From Desulfobulbaceae bacterium (GTDB lineage Bacteria > Desulfobacterota > Desulfobulbia > Desulfobulbales > Desulfocapsaceae): a DNA stretch of 64,000 bases. The stretch lies in the NCBI GenBank assembly GCA_024636345.1, contig JAGXHG010000004.1:186001-250000 (forward strand). The letters are read 5' to 3'. A program made the translations under genes and the position numbers. Below are positions 34,229-43,225 of the stretch, piece by piece (positions within the stretch are counted from its first letter, which is position 1; each line of letters opens with the position of its first letter). The notes under the pieces are model-generated. The model searched no databases and was not told the origin of the DNA. It saw only the letters and a program-made list of their open reading frames with translations.

Positions 34229-35500
34229 TTATTTCTGAGCAGTTATCTGACCATCAGGTGAAATGCTGCTGAGATGCAGATCATAACCCGACGGGTACTG
34301 AAATATCCGCAGACCGAATTCAGGGGCAATTGCCAGGAGATGATCAAAGATATCAGCCTGGATATCTTCATAATTCGCCCAGACCTTGTCAGCACTGAAG
34401 ACATATATCTCCAGAGGCAGCCCCTGGGGGGTAGGGGCAAGGTGACGCACCAGGAAGGTCAAATCCTGATTGATTTTAGGATTATTGTGCAGATACGATT
34501 TGATGTAGGCGCGGAACACACCGATATTGGTCTGCCGCCTGCCGCCGAGTTTTTCGGGCTCCGGATGATGTGTTCTGTTGTATTCTGCTATTTCTTCTTC
34601 TTTTTCTTTAAGATAGTTTTCCAGAAGAGTATATTTTTTGAACTCCTCCAGCATGGCATCGGTACAAAAATGAATGGAGTTTGTATCGATATACAGGGCA
34701 CGTTTGATACGCCTTCCCCCTGATTCAGACATTCCCCGCCAGTTTTTAAAGGCATCATTCACCATCTGATGCGTCGGAATGGTGGTGATGGTTTTATCCC
34801 AGTTCTGAACCTTCACGGTGTGCAGTGAGATATCTATGACATCTCCATCAGCACCATATTTTTCCATTGCAATCCAGTCACCAACGTTAACCATATCATT
34901 GGCCGTCAGCTGCAGATTGGCCACAAATCCCAGGATCGTATCCTTGAAGATAAGAAGAAGAACAGCCGTCAGACCGCCAAAGACACTGATAATACCCCAT
35001 GGAGATTTATTGGTAAGAATCGAGATGATGAAGATGAAAGCAAGGAAATACGAAATGATTTTAAAGGCGTCAAGATAACTCTGAACAGGCCAATCGCCAG
35101 CAATCCCACTTGTATGATAAATATCCTTGCCTGAACGTAATACTGCGTCAAGAATACGGAGACCGACAAAGACAAAACAGATAAGCGAGACCCGACGCAA
35201 AAATTCAGCCGTTCCTGGAAAGTCGGTAAAAACAAGACCCGCAGCAATATGAATCAGAATGAGCGGAACCAGTATAGCCAGACGTTTAAAAAAATGATTA
35301 TGGATGAAGATATCATCCCATTGAAAAGTACTTTTGTGGGCAATCTTTTCTAGAATCCCCACAAGATACTTACCCGAAATCCAGTATATAAACAGAACGG
35401 TTATGGCCAATAGGAACAACAAAACGAACAGATGCGTCATCTGTATCAGGGACGGGGGAAAAGCAGACTGCTGTAAAAATGTATCAAAACCTTGAAACAT
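34229..35500 (-). CDS. Mechanosensitive channel of the MscS family, YbdG type
   Basis: About five membrane helices precede the MscS core. The pore region and beta domain show KDTILGFVANLQLTANDMVN, GDWIAMEKYGADGDVIDIS and TTIPTHQMVNDAFKNWRGM, nearly the E. coli YbdG pattern, followed by SGGRRIKRALYIDTNSI. At 423 aa it matches YbdG rather than the shorter MscS. Such channels open on hypo-osmotic shock and release solutes. It ends 35 nt before sps on the same strand, so it is likely part of the sucrose osmolyte operon. GAGG lies before the ATG. Confidence 0.93.
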   Translation of the reverse strand: MFQGFDTFLQQSAFPPSLIQMTHLFVLLFLLAITVLFIYWISGKYLVGILEKIAHKSTFQWDDIFIHNHFFKRLAILVPLILIHIAAGLVFTDFPGTAEFLRRVSLICFVFVGLRILDAVLRSGKDIYHTSGIAGDWPVQSYLDAFKIISYFLAFIFIISILTNKSPWGIISVFGGLTAVLLLIFKDTILGFVANLQLTANDMVNVGDWIAMEKYGADGDVIDISLHTVKVQNWDKTITTIPTHQMVNDAFKNWRGMSESGGRRIKRALYIDTNSIHFCTDAMLEEFKKYTLLENYLKEKEEEIAEYNRTHHPEPEKLGGRRQTNIGVFRAYIKSYLHNNPKINQDLTFLVRHLAPTPQGLPLEIYVFSADKVWANYEDIQADIFDHLLAIAPEFGLRIFQYPSGYDLHLSSISPDGQITAQK

Positions 35501-35519
35501 GAAACCTCATTGTCAATAG

Positions 35520-35841
35520 TTAATCTGGACGGGAAACTGCTCCCACATACCTTGCATGTCCATAGGGTGGTTCACCATATCTTTTCGCCGCTGCATCCGT
35601 GAAAGAGTGGCCGACATTCAGGACAGTGGACAGGGGGTATCTGCCAGTAGGTGCCCAGTCCCACCACCAGATTCAGGATCAAGGCTACATTAAAACTGGA
35701 AGTAAAGATCTTCACTTCCCTTGCCTTATTCTTCATATAGGCGATCCGCCCTTCCGGAACGATATAGAGAACGATGCTGGTGAGAATACAGAGCACAAAG
35801 GAAAGCAACATCGTCAACGATATAATTTTCCGCAGATTCAT
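35520..35841 (-). pseudogene. DUF4405-type membrane protein, broken by an internal deletion and a frameshift
   Basis: Starting at the ATG at 35841 the frame gives MNLRKIISLTMLLSFVLCIL and LYIVPEGRIAY, the usual DUF4405 N-terminus. It then jumps straight to MKNKAREVKIFTSSFNVAL; the middle helices and the His-containing segment normally between these are missing. The first frame ends in a nonsense tail, but a one-base shift at the five-G run at 35633-35637 restores LSTVLNVGHSFTDAAAKRYG and EPPYGHARYVG, the normal C-terminal pattern, up to a stop at 35520. The deletion argument rests on my memory of intact homologues. Confidence 0.7.
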
Positions 35842-35952
35842 TGAAACTTCCCTGTTTAAATCGAATAAAGAGTAATGCCCATCATAGGATTTTGGGAACA
35901 CCACGCATGAATACACATGATACTCCCAGAATTTTATAAGAAAGTTTTCGGC

Positions 35953-37302
35953 TCAGCTTCTGATCATCTCCGCAATCTGAAAGGCAACCTCCAGGCTCTG
36001 TTCCGCGTTCAACCGGGGATCACAGGTGGTCAGATAGTTGTTGGCAAGTTCAGCATCAATGATATTACGGGCACCGCCCGTACACTCGGTCACATTCTCA
36101 CCGGTCATCTCCAGATGGATACCGCCAGGGATGGTCCCCTCGGCCCAATGAGTCTCGAAAAAGCAGGTAATCTCAGAGAGGATATCGTTGAAATTCCTGG
36201 TCTTGTGGCCTGACTCAGCGGTATAGGTGTTGGCATGCATGGGGTCACAGCTCCACACAATATTATACCCCTCTTTTTTCACCTCACGGAGCAGAGGAGG
36301 CAGCACTTTTTCAATCTTCTTCATCCCCAGACGGGTAATCAGGGTGAGACGCCCGGCTTCATTCTCAGGATTCAGAATCTCGATCAGCCGTTTCACATTA
36401 TCAAGGTCATAATCAGGCCCGATCTTGACCCCAATTGGATTCAAGACCCCACGCAGAAACTCCACATGGGCGCTATCCAGCTGACGGGTCCGTTCACCGA
36501 TCCACAACATATGGGCAGAACAGTCATACCAGCCCCCTTTAGTTGAATCCTCACGGGTCAGGGCCTCCTCATAGCCAAGGAGCAGGGCCTCGTGCGAGGT
36601 AAAAAAATGGGCCTGATTGATCTGCGGGTTGTCAGTGGGGATACCGATAGTCTTCATGAACTTGATGGCCTGGCTGATCTGTTTGGCCAGACGATCATAG
36701 GAGCGGCCCATAGGCGACTGCACCACAAATTCCTGGTTCCAGGCCTGGACCCGATGCAGGGCGGCAAATCCACCACGGGTATAGGCTCGCAGCAGATTCA
36801 AGGTTGCAGCAGCCATATTATATCCCTGCAGCATCCGATTGGGGTCGGGAATACGAGCGGCGGCAATCGGTTCCGAACTGTTGACCATATCCCCCCGATA
36901 GGAGGAAAGCTCGACGCCATTCACCATCTCTGTATCAGCCGAACGCGGCTTGGCAAACTGACCGGCGATACGGCCAAGTTTAATGACCGGTTTGCCGCCG
37001 GCATAGGTCAAAACAACCGCCATCTGCAGGAGCACCTTCAGGGTTTCTCTGATCTTGGGGGCCGTAACCTGGGAAAAATCTTCTGAACAGTCTCCGCCCT
37101 GAAGGAGAAAGGCATCTCCCACCACGGCCTTGGCCAGCATCGCCTTCAGATCACGAATCTCGCCGGCAAAGACTAAGGGAGGAAGACGGGCAAGATTTGC
37201 CAGGACCTTGTCATGCACCTCGAGGTCCGGCCATTGTGGCTGTTGCAGGGCAGTAAAATTCTTCCAGCTCGATTTCGTCCAATTTTTTTGTGCTGTTACC
37301 AT
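35953..37302 (-). CDS. aroF: Class II 3-deoxy-D-arabino-heptulosonate 7-phosphate synthase
   Basis: This 449-aa protein begins with WTKSSWKNFTALQQPQWPD, typical of plant-like class II DAHP synthases. The metal-binding Cys is in LLQGGDCSEDF, with IGRIAGQFAKPRS, the Glu block GIHLEMTGENVTECTGG and a final TCDPRLNAEQSLE. It condenses phosphoenolpyruvate and erythrose-4-phosphate at the start of the shikimate pathway. It is monocistronic by spacing. Only its class is certain from sequence; the gene symbol is a convention. Confidence 0.95.
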   Translation of the reverse strand: MVTAQKNWTKSSWKNFTALQQPQWPDLEVHDKVLANLARLPPLVFAGEIRDLKAMLAKAVVGDAFLLQGGDCSEDFSQVTAPKIRETLKVLLQMAVVLTYAGGKPVIKLGRIAGQFAKPRSADTEMVNGVELSSYRGDMVNSSEPIAAARIPDPNRMLQGYNMAAATLNLLRAYTRGGFAALHRVQAWNQEFVVQSPMGRSYDRLAKQISQAIKFMKTIGIPTDNPQINQAHFFTSHEALLLGYEEALTREDSTKGGWYDCSAHMLWIGERTRQLDSAHVEFLRGVLNPIGVKIGPDYDLDNVKRLIEILNPENEAGRLTLITRLGMKKIEKVLPPLLREVKKEGYNIVWSCDPMHANTYTAESGHKTRNFNDILSEITCFFETHWAEGTIPGGIHLEMTGENVTECTGGARNIIDAELANNYLTTCDPRLNAEQSLEVAFQIAEMIRS

Positions 37303-37609
37303 GATTGTTCCTTACGATTAGATATCAAAAAATTACCTATTTGATGCTTTCCATGCACAACAAGTACTTACAATACAATGAGTATTTACTTAAAACGGTT
37401 CTTTTCTCATCCTGTAACAAGCCACCAATTCGCGAAAAATATTTCCTTTTTTTCAAGGGGTTATTGATATCTTGCGATCACCGTATTCCAGGTGAATATA
37501 TGGGCGAGTGTTTTTTCATTAAAATTCAATTTACTTCGTTACTTTACCATGAACCTCTTCATTGTCAAACAGTTCCAATCCAGCATAACTCGTTACCCTC
37601 TCGTTAGCC
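37303..37609. other. Intergenic region, no gene seen
   Basis: AT-rich DNA upstream of the DAHP synthase (minus) and the DUF4410-like lipoprotein (plus). The lipoprotein frame is open into this region from 37492, but neither signal peptide nor ribosome-binding site supports translation there. No RNA gene was recognised. Confidence 0.5.
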
Positions 37610-37638
37610 TTGACAATAAATATTTTTCAATGGATACT
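37610..37638 (+). promoter_or_regulatory. Sigma-70-type promoter for the DUF4410-like lipoprotein
   Basis: A perfect -35 box TTGACA (37610-37615) is followed after 17 nt by GATACT (37633-37638), four of six matching TATAAT. It lies 70 nt before the chosen ATG at 37708. Confidence 0.55.
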
Positions 37639-37707
37639 CTTAGGATATTCATCAGATCTGGCTGCAGTATGAAACCTGATCAAAACCACTACACAAAGAA
37701 GGTGACT

Positions 37708-38268
37708 ATGAAATTTTCTTCTCTCTTTAAATTGATGGCTGTACTCTTTGTTCTGTTCCTTCTGGTTTCCTGCGTCGGCACACAAAACCAACCAGATCAA
37801 GCTGCCGCTCCTTCCGTAAAAAAATTGGAGAAACAATATGATACTCTCCTTTTTTCCCCATTCACTGCCAATGCGGAGATTGCCACAGATTACCCTCAGG
37901 CCGCCAAGGAATTGCAACACAGTATGATGACTACCTTGCAGATGGAAAAGCAGTTCAAGAAAATCGACATCGCTTCAAACAATCAACCCGCCGATGGAAA
38001 AACACTTATTATCAAGGCAAATATCACTGATCTGCGCATTGTCAATGGCGCGGCCCGCTTCTGGGGAGGAGCAATGGCAGGAAGTTCAGGGGTTGAGTTG
38101 AGCCTGCAACTGATCGACAGCGCCACCCAAAAAGTGATCAGAGATGAAAAAATGTCCAGCTGGAATAATGCATTCGGTGCTGCCTGGAGTGGTTCTGACA
38201 ACACCCTTCTGGATGATATGGGGAAAATTGTGGCCCAAAACGTCATCGATTCAATGCCGACACATTAA
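37708..38268 (+). CDS. DUF4410-like lipoprotein
   Basis: The ATG at 37708 follows AAGG by 6 nt and starts a lipoprotein signal peptide ending FLLVSCVG, so Cys is lipidated. The mature 165 aa include YDTLLFSPFTANAEIATDYP and a Gly-rich segment ARFWGGAMAGSSGVELSLQL followed by conserved-looking polar strands. This matches DUF4410 lipoproteins as I remember them (an early ..FxxxG... and late GGxxAG pattern). Function unknown. The following PagL-like gene is on the same strand after a hairpin. Confidence 0.75.
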   Translation: MKFSSLFKLMAVLFVLFLLVSCVGTQNQPDQAAAPSVKKLEKQYDTLLFSPFTANAEIATDYPQAAKELQHSMMTTLQMEKQFKKIDIASNNQPADGKTLIIKANITDLRIVNGAARFWGGAMAGSSGVELSLQLIDSATQKVIRDEKMSSWNNAFGAAWSGSDNTLLDDMGKIVAQNVIDSMPTH

Positions 38269-38355
38269 GATCAATGGAAACGATGGGACTAGACCAAGGG
38301 TACGCACTAACCATAGTCCCTTGCTATTCGGCATCCGTCGGCTCTCTTATTTCAT

Positions 38356-38402
38356 AGTATCTGTTCAGAAATGATTCTTTATCCGCTTTCTGAATAGATA
38401 CT
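38356..38402. terminator. Inverted repeat between the lipoprotein and pagL genes
   Basis: AGTATCTGTTCAGAAA (38356-38371) pairs with TTTCTGAATAGATACT (38387-38402), 15 of 16 positions. The loop is 15 nt. No long T-run follows, so it may act as an attenuator, a processing site or a bidirectional element rather than a classical terminator. Confidence 0.55.
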
Positions 38403-38459
38403 CAACAAGCTAATTTTTCAGTAAATGGCTCAACGCTGTCTACCAAGGTGCAAAAAACA

Positions 38460-39083
38460 ATGATCATACATCGCTCTGTGTGGGGAAAAAAATTTGCTGG
38501 TAAGGATACCGCCCTCTTGTTTTTGTTATTTCTTCTGCTTTTCAGTTCTGTTTTCCGGGTTGATTCTGTTAACGCCGCTGTCATTGATACGTCAAAAGAC
38601 AGTTGGGGAGTGCTGGGCGGCTATGGTCAAAGTTTTCCAGGTTGGGGGCAAACCACCCAACGGGTCCAAACCCTTGACCTTGTCCCCCGTTACAATCATC
38701 TCATCGTTGACGACATCGGTTCCGGATGGTATCGCGGCTTTCACTCCCTCTTACTGGAAGTTCCTGTTCATCTTGTCGTCAGCCCCGATGTATCCAGCAT
38801 GATTGGGTTGAATTTTCTGGCCACTTATACCTTTACAGCCGGTCAGGAGATGCACCCCTATCTGTTTGGCGGCGGTGGCCCTGTTTACAGTTTTGCAGAT
38901 ATTCCCGGAATGGGAGCCGACTTGAACGGCAATTATCAGTTCGGAGTCGGACTTGAATATGAGACGAGCCCGAGCCACAATCTTTTGTTTGAACTTCGCT
39001 TCCATCACATCTCCAACGCAGGCAGTGACGAACCCAATGACCCTCTGAACTCCTGCAATCTGCTATTCGGCATCACCTTTTAG
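38460..39083 (+). CDS. pagL: Lipid A 3-O-deacylase, PagL family
   Basis: A signal peptide (hydrophobic core ALLFLLFLLLFSSVF, cut near NAA) is followed by an eight-strand-type barrel of alternating residues ending in aromatic Phe (LLFGITF). The C-terminal active-site region LRFHHISNAGSDEPND matches the PagL His-Ser motif. The enzyme removes the 3-O acyl chain of lipid A in the outer membrane. The frame is open 12 nt further up to a GTG; I prefer the ATG because AAGG precedes it. Confidence 0.88.
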   Translation: MIIHRSVWGKKFAGKDTALLFLLFLLLFSSVFRVDSVNAAVIDTSKDSWGVLGGYGQSFPGWGQTTQRVQTLDLVPRYNHLIVDDIGSGWYRGFHSLLLEVPVHLVVSPDVSSMIGLNFLATYTFTAGQEMHPYLFGGGGPVYSFADIPGMGADLNGNYQFGVGLEYETSPSHNLLFELRFHHISNAGSDEPNDPLNSCNLLFGITF

Positions 39084-39112
39084 GTGATACAAGGAGGAGA
39101 CGAGAAAATCTC

Positions 39113-39895
39113 ATGATTATTACGCTGTCTCCCTCAAAAGGGCAGGACTTTGAAACGCCAACACCTTCAAACATTTATACTATTCCTGACCAACTCGAAG
39201 AGTCACAACTTCTTATTAATGAAGTTAAAAAATTTGATATAAAAGACCTTTGTGAATTGATGGCTGTCAGCGAAAACATTTCTCGTTTAAATGTTCAACG
39301 CTTTAAACAATGGCATATCCCGTTTACTACCGACAATGCAAAAGCTGCCTTATTTGCATTTAAAGGCGATGTCTATTCAGCCATTGAAAAAGAAAAATAC
39401 GATAAAAACGATCTTGCCTATGCCCAAGACCACCTACGTATTCTATCCGGGCTTTATGGCACACTGCGTCCGATGGATTTAATCCAACCGTACCGGCTGG
39501 AGATGAAAACCAGATTAGAAAATCCACGCGGTGATACTCTCTATCTGTTCTGGGGTGATCGTATAACCCAAAAGCTCAATGAAATTCTGAAAGAGCAGAC
39601 TAAAAAAGTCTTAGTTAACCTTGCCTCAAATGAGTACTTCAAGTCTGTTAAACCCAAAATTCTAAATGGTAGATTGCTCAATATCAATTTCAAGGAAAGT
39701 AAAGAGGGCAAGGCTCGAGTAATCGCAATTTTTGCCAAAAGAGCTCGTGGTATGATGACTGACTTTATTCTTAGAAACCGAATAGAGCATGCTGAAGATA
39801 TCAAGGATTTTGGTGCAGGTGGATATAAATATTCCGCAAAGGAATCAACTGAAAACAATTGGGTTTTCACACGGCCACAACCTGCTCACAAGTAA
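39113..39895 (+). CDS. yaaA: Peroxide stress protein YaaA (UPF0246)
   Basis: A 260-aa protein starting MIITLSPSKGQDFETP with the family blocks LYGTLRPMDLIQPYRLEM, VNLASNEYFKSV and KRARGMMTDFILRN. AAGGAGG lies upstream of the ATG. In E. coli YaaA lowers free iron and protects DNA and proteins during peroxide stress. A second, internally deleted copy is found at 51292-51621. Codon use is AT-richer than in neighbouring genes, a possible sign of recent acquisition. Confidence 0.95.
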   Translation: MIITLSPSKGQDFETPTPSNIYTIPDQLEESQLLINEVKKFDIKDLCELMAVSENISRLNVQRFKQWHIPFTTDNAKAALFAFKGDVYSAIEKEKYDKNDLAYAQDHLRILSGLYGTLRPMDLIQPYRLEMKTRLENPRGDTLYLFWGDRITQKLNEILKEQTKKVLVNLASNEYFKSVKPKILNGRLLNINFKESKEGKARVIAIFAKRARGMMTDFILRNRIEHAEDIKDFGAGGYKYSAKESTENNWVFTRPQPAHK

Positions 39896-40262
39896 TGTAG
39901 ACCTCTTTGAGCAAACATTCTAGTTTGTCCCCTATTGTTCCGGCCCTTTATTGTTCCCCTGATACAAGAAAAAGGGGGTGCCCGATGGACCGGAGGGAAA
40001 GGAGACAGAACAGGGCGCAAACAAAGTTGATCGCCCGAACAACATTTTTGAGCAGGAGAAAGCGGTACGCTGCCTTGGGCAGGTATTATCACGGGAGTCC
40101 CATGTTAAATTGTCAAGCCTACAGCTCCCTGTGTCACTCACGGTCACGTGTGACGTCACGCACCCAGCCTGATTCGAAGGTCACCTTTATTCCATATAAC
40201 TCTATGGAATACTAAAATATTTCCTTTCCGACAATTGATGTTCCTGGTAAGCCTTCTTTAAT
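39896..40262. other. Intergenic region with palindromes, no gene seen
   Basis: Between convergent yaaA and the PAS sensor. It contains GTCACGTGTGAC (40143-40154, near-perfect dyad) and a clean hairpin TATTCCATA/TATGGAATA (40188-40211, 6-nt loop) that could end the sensor transcript. GTCCCCTATTGT near 39930 recurs in variant form near 42107 and 51262. No supported frame. Confidence 0.5.
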
Positions 40263-41966
40263 CTATACATTCTTTATATTTCCCTTCTCATCAGTAAACT
40301 CAGGATATAATTTCTTCGCACAATCAGGACAAATACCATGGCTGAATTCCGCCTCAGAATGATTTTTGATATATAATTCTATTTGATTCCAATAGCCTTT
40401 GTCATCCCTTATCATTTTACAGGAGGCACAAATTGGCAGTAAACCGCTTAAGTTTTTTACTTCAGTCAACGCCTCTCTAAGCTGAACAATAAGCTGCTCC
40501 CTTTCTTCTTCAGTTCTTTTTCGATCGCTTATATCAGTAGCGACCTGCAGACGCACTATACGGCCATCAATCCATTTTATGGCTCTGTCGTGCATGTATA
40601 GCCACTGTCCGGATATAGTATTTTGAAACTCCCAGCTGTATACCTCTCCCGGCTTTCCGTTCCCGTCTAAAAGATATTTGTTGGTACAAAATGGGCAAGG
40701 ACCGCTCTGCCCCTTTTGTAGGCTTTGCCAACAAATTTTACCAGTAACGTCACCAAATTGCTTTTTCGCGTGGTTATTAATAAACAAAATCTCATAGGTG
40801 TTCATGTCAGCCACATAAACAAGTTCATCCAGGCTATCCATCAGCAGGCGGAAACGTGCTTCATTCGCCTGCAGCGTCCTCTGGCTCACTATCAGGGAAT
40901 CGGCCATATCATGAAAAGCCTTGGTCAATGTCCCCAGTTCACCGGGTTTGGCAGCCATCTCACCCCTGGATTCAAGCTCTCCATGGGCAAATTTTTGTGT
41001 CAAAGTCACAAGGCTTTGCATAGGGGAAATTAATGTTTTTTTAGCAAAAATCCGGGTAATGAAAAGAGACAACATCATGGCCAGGAGCATGAGCAGCAAG
41101 TTCCTGGCCAGGGCCGCGTTGGCAGGCGCGAGGATATAGTCTTCAGGAATAGCTGCCCACACATATAAATAAGGAGTATCTTCAGGGGTCAGACGAACTT
41201 GCTCGAAGGCAAATATCCGACGCAGACCATCTGATCCTTTACCGATGAACATTCCAGGGGCTTGCGCGTCACTGGCTATTTTCCAATTTTTGGCTTGAAC
41301 CGGTGAATCTACAGGATTGGTTTTTGCCTGGGCAGGATGGTAAAATAGCCGAATTCCCTGGTGATCGGTTACGGCAATAAAGGATTTTTCAGGGAGTGTC
41401 GAAACGTCATAGAAGCGAGAAAAAACGTCCAGTTGAAAGGTAGCAGTCAAAACGGCCTTGGGCTTGCCTTCAGTGTTGAGTACTGGATAGGCAAAGGCAA
41501 ATGCAGGATTCGCTGTCCCAACCCTGGTTACGATATATTCTCCAGCAACAAAGCTTTTTCTTTCCAAAGCTTCACGGACATGCTTACGATCCGCCAGACT
41601 TGTTCCGCTAAAAGTTCTGCCCGAAGCTAATACCTCTCCACTGAGATCAACTAACACGATGTTGTTATAGTTGGAATTTTGCTCCAGCACAGCCTTGAAA
41701 ATAGTAGTGATTGCCTCGGGATCCAAGGCTTGAATTGCAGGCAACCTGGACAGAAGAGAGAGCATTTGCCTGGTGGACCGAGTAATGTGATTTTGCGTTT
41801 CGGCCATCGTGTGGGTCAGCATCAAAACATCCTGTCTGGCGTTTTCAATGGACTGCCGTCGCTGCTCCAAGCCGGCATACAAAAGAATGAGCATGGCAGG
41901 CAGAACCGCAAGCATGATCAGGAGAGCCAGTTTATTACTTATTGAATCCAAGTGCAGAAATTTCAT
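40263..41966 (-). CDS. Membrane sensor with Cache, HAMP and PAS domains and a Cys-rich C-terminal motif
   Basis: Two membrane helices flank a periplasmic double-Cache-like sensor (about residues 45-290; motifs TSLADRKHVREAL and AFAYPVLNTEGKP). A HAMP follows, then a PAS domain (about 385-500) with the Cys-rich insert GPCPFC. The C-terminus has no kinase, GGDEF or methyl-accepting domain. It ends with a coiled coil and the motif LPICASCKMIRDDKGYW ... HGICPDCAKKLYP, whose two CxxC pairs could bind a metal or act as a redox switch. I recall this tail in many deltaproteobacterial PAS proteins. The ATG at 41966 is used; an in-frame GTG at 41984 is possible. Confidence 0.85.
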   Translation of the reverse strand: MKFLHLDSISNKLALLIMLAVLPAMLILLYAGLEQRRQSIENARQDVLMLTHTMAETQNHITRSTRQMLSLLSRLPAIQALDPEAITTIFKAVLEQNSNYNNIVLVDLSGEVLASGRTFSGTSLADRKHVREALERKSFVAGEYIVTRVGTANPAFAFAYPVLNTEGKPKAVLTATFQLDVFSRFYDVSTLPEKSFIAVTDHQGIRLFYHPAQAKTNPVDSPVQAKNWKIASDAQAPGMFIGKGSDGLRRIFAFEQVRLTPEDTPYLYVWAAIPEDYILAPANAALARNLLLMLLAMMLSLFITRIFAKKTLISPMQSLVTLTQKFAHGELESRGEMAAKPGELGTLTKAFHDMADSLIVSQRTLQANEARFRLLMDSLDELVYVADMNTYEILFINNHAKKQFGDVTGKICWQSLQKGQSGPCPFCTNKYLLDGNGKPGEVYSWEFQNTISGQWLYMHDRAIKWIDGRIVRLQVATDISDRKRTEEEREQLIVQLREALTEVKNLSGLLPICASCKMIRDDKGYWNQIELYIKNHSEAEFSHGICPDCAKKLYPEFTDEKGNIKNV

Positions 41967-42110
41967 ATAGTTAATATTTAACACTTTATCGGTTAAATTT
42001 ATTACGATCCTAGCTAAACAAAACCATACGTGCCCCAGACCTCCAACACACCCATAGTATCACTCCTCCAGTGTAAGCGCCTGTGGAATACCTAATCAGC
42101 AGTTGGACCC

Positions 42111-43175
42111 CTATTGTACGTTCTCAAACACATCAGTGATAATATAGTTGTCGCTGATGCCGCCTCCGGCGGCGTTCGGCTGCTGGGCACCTGCTTTGGA
42201 CAATCCATACATAGCCTCCAGTGTGCGTAGGAGGTTCACATGGGTGATACCTTTGGCCTCAGGATAATCACCAGGCTTAATATGCGCCCCCGCAAAAATC
42301 GTAACAATATGGTTCTGCATATCGACACAGTACTCGGGATCGCGACCGTCGCCGACACAGGACCGTGGATCCACCAATGGATTAGTCAGTCCCATATAGG
42401 CCCTCTTGTCATCATTTTCATCAAAGGTGAGAATCAAAAGACTGTTGTGATCCTTGGCCCATTGATAGTAGGAATCTATGTTTTTCTGCAGCCATCGGTC
42501 GCCTGCCGGAATGCTCTCGGTGATTGGACCGTTGTGCATATCGTTGGCCAGGTTGGGAATAACGAAGGCAACAGTGGGTAAGGTATCATACTGAGAAGAA
42601 TTAGAAGGAAAGTCTGCGAACCTGAGGTTGGACGATTCTGCGAACGTTGCTCCATTGGGTACGTTGGTAAAGCTGATCCAAGGGACATGCTTTCTTGCAT
42701 AAAGACCCGCCGATGCCTTATCTCCTGTGAAACCGACCTCAGGAAGGCTCTCCGCATAGCCCTTGAATGACAGCCCCTTATTGATCAATTGTTCACCCAA
42801 GTTGGCAGCCTTAAACGGGTAGTTGGGATTATTCTCTACAGAAGGAACATGGTCGGTGAAGCCAATGGTCTGATTATCGCCTGAAAACATCCAAAAGTAG
42901 TTGCCCTGACTGAAGTGCTCCTCACCATATATCTGCGTGAAGTTAGCCCCCTCTTTCTTGAGTACGTTATTGATATAAGGCGCGTTCGAGTTGCCGATAA
43001 CCTCTTCATAATCTTTATTCTCCTCGACAACGATCACGATATGATCATAGACCGGCAGCCCAGCAGGCCAGAGGAGAGGGGCAGGACCTGGATCCATTGC
43101 TTTATCAGCGTCCGAGTACCCACCAGACGAGCAGGAGGTGAGAAGAAAAATTAAAAGGATTGCGAGTTGTCTCAT
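42111..43175 (-). CDS. Secreted phosphoesterase lipoprotein (acid phosphatase/phospholipase C family)
   Basis: The signal peptide ends in LLTSCSS, so it is a lipoprotein. The mature domain fits PF04185-type phosphoesterases: VIVVEENKDYEEVIG near the start with the catalytic region, a central GDNQTIGFTDHVPS, and SLLILTFDENDD with metal-binding Asp residues. It likely hydrolyses phosphate esters at the cell surface or in the periplasm. The substrate is unknown. Four or more Cys outside the lipobox (CVGDGRDPEYCVD) may form a disulfide. Confidence 0.88.
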   Translation of the reverse strand: MRQLAILLIFLLTSCSSGGYSDADKAMDPGPAPLLWPAGLPVYDHIVIVVEENKDYEEVIGNSNAPYINNVLKKEGANFTQIYGEEHFSQGNYFWMFSGDNQTIGFTDHVPSVENNPNYPFKAANLGEQLINKGLSFKGYAESLPEVGFTGDKASAGLYARKHVPWISFTNVPNGATFAESSNLRFADFPSNSSQYDTLPTVAFVIPNLANDMHNGPITESIPAGDRWLQKNIDSYYQWAKDHNSLLILTFDENDDKRAYMGLTNPLVDPRSCVGDGRDPEYCVDMQNHIVTIFAGAHIKPGDYPEAKGITHVNLLRTLEAMYGLSKAGAQQPNAAGGGISDNYIITDVFENVQ

Positions 43176-43225
43176 AATGGTTTCCCTTGCTGTCGTCTTC
43201 TGTCTGAAAAAGAGATTACACCCTT

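Noticed and set aside
39896-40262. Possible retron or group II intron remnant
   Set aside because: Palindromes are present, but I found neither reverse transcriptase coding sequence nor a recognisable domain V-like structure.
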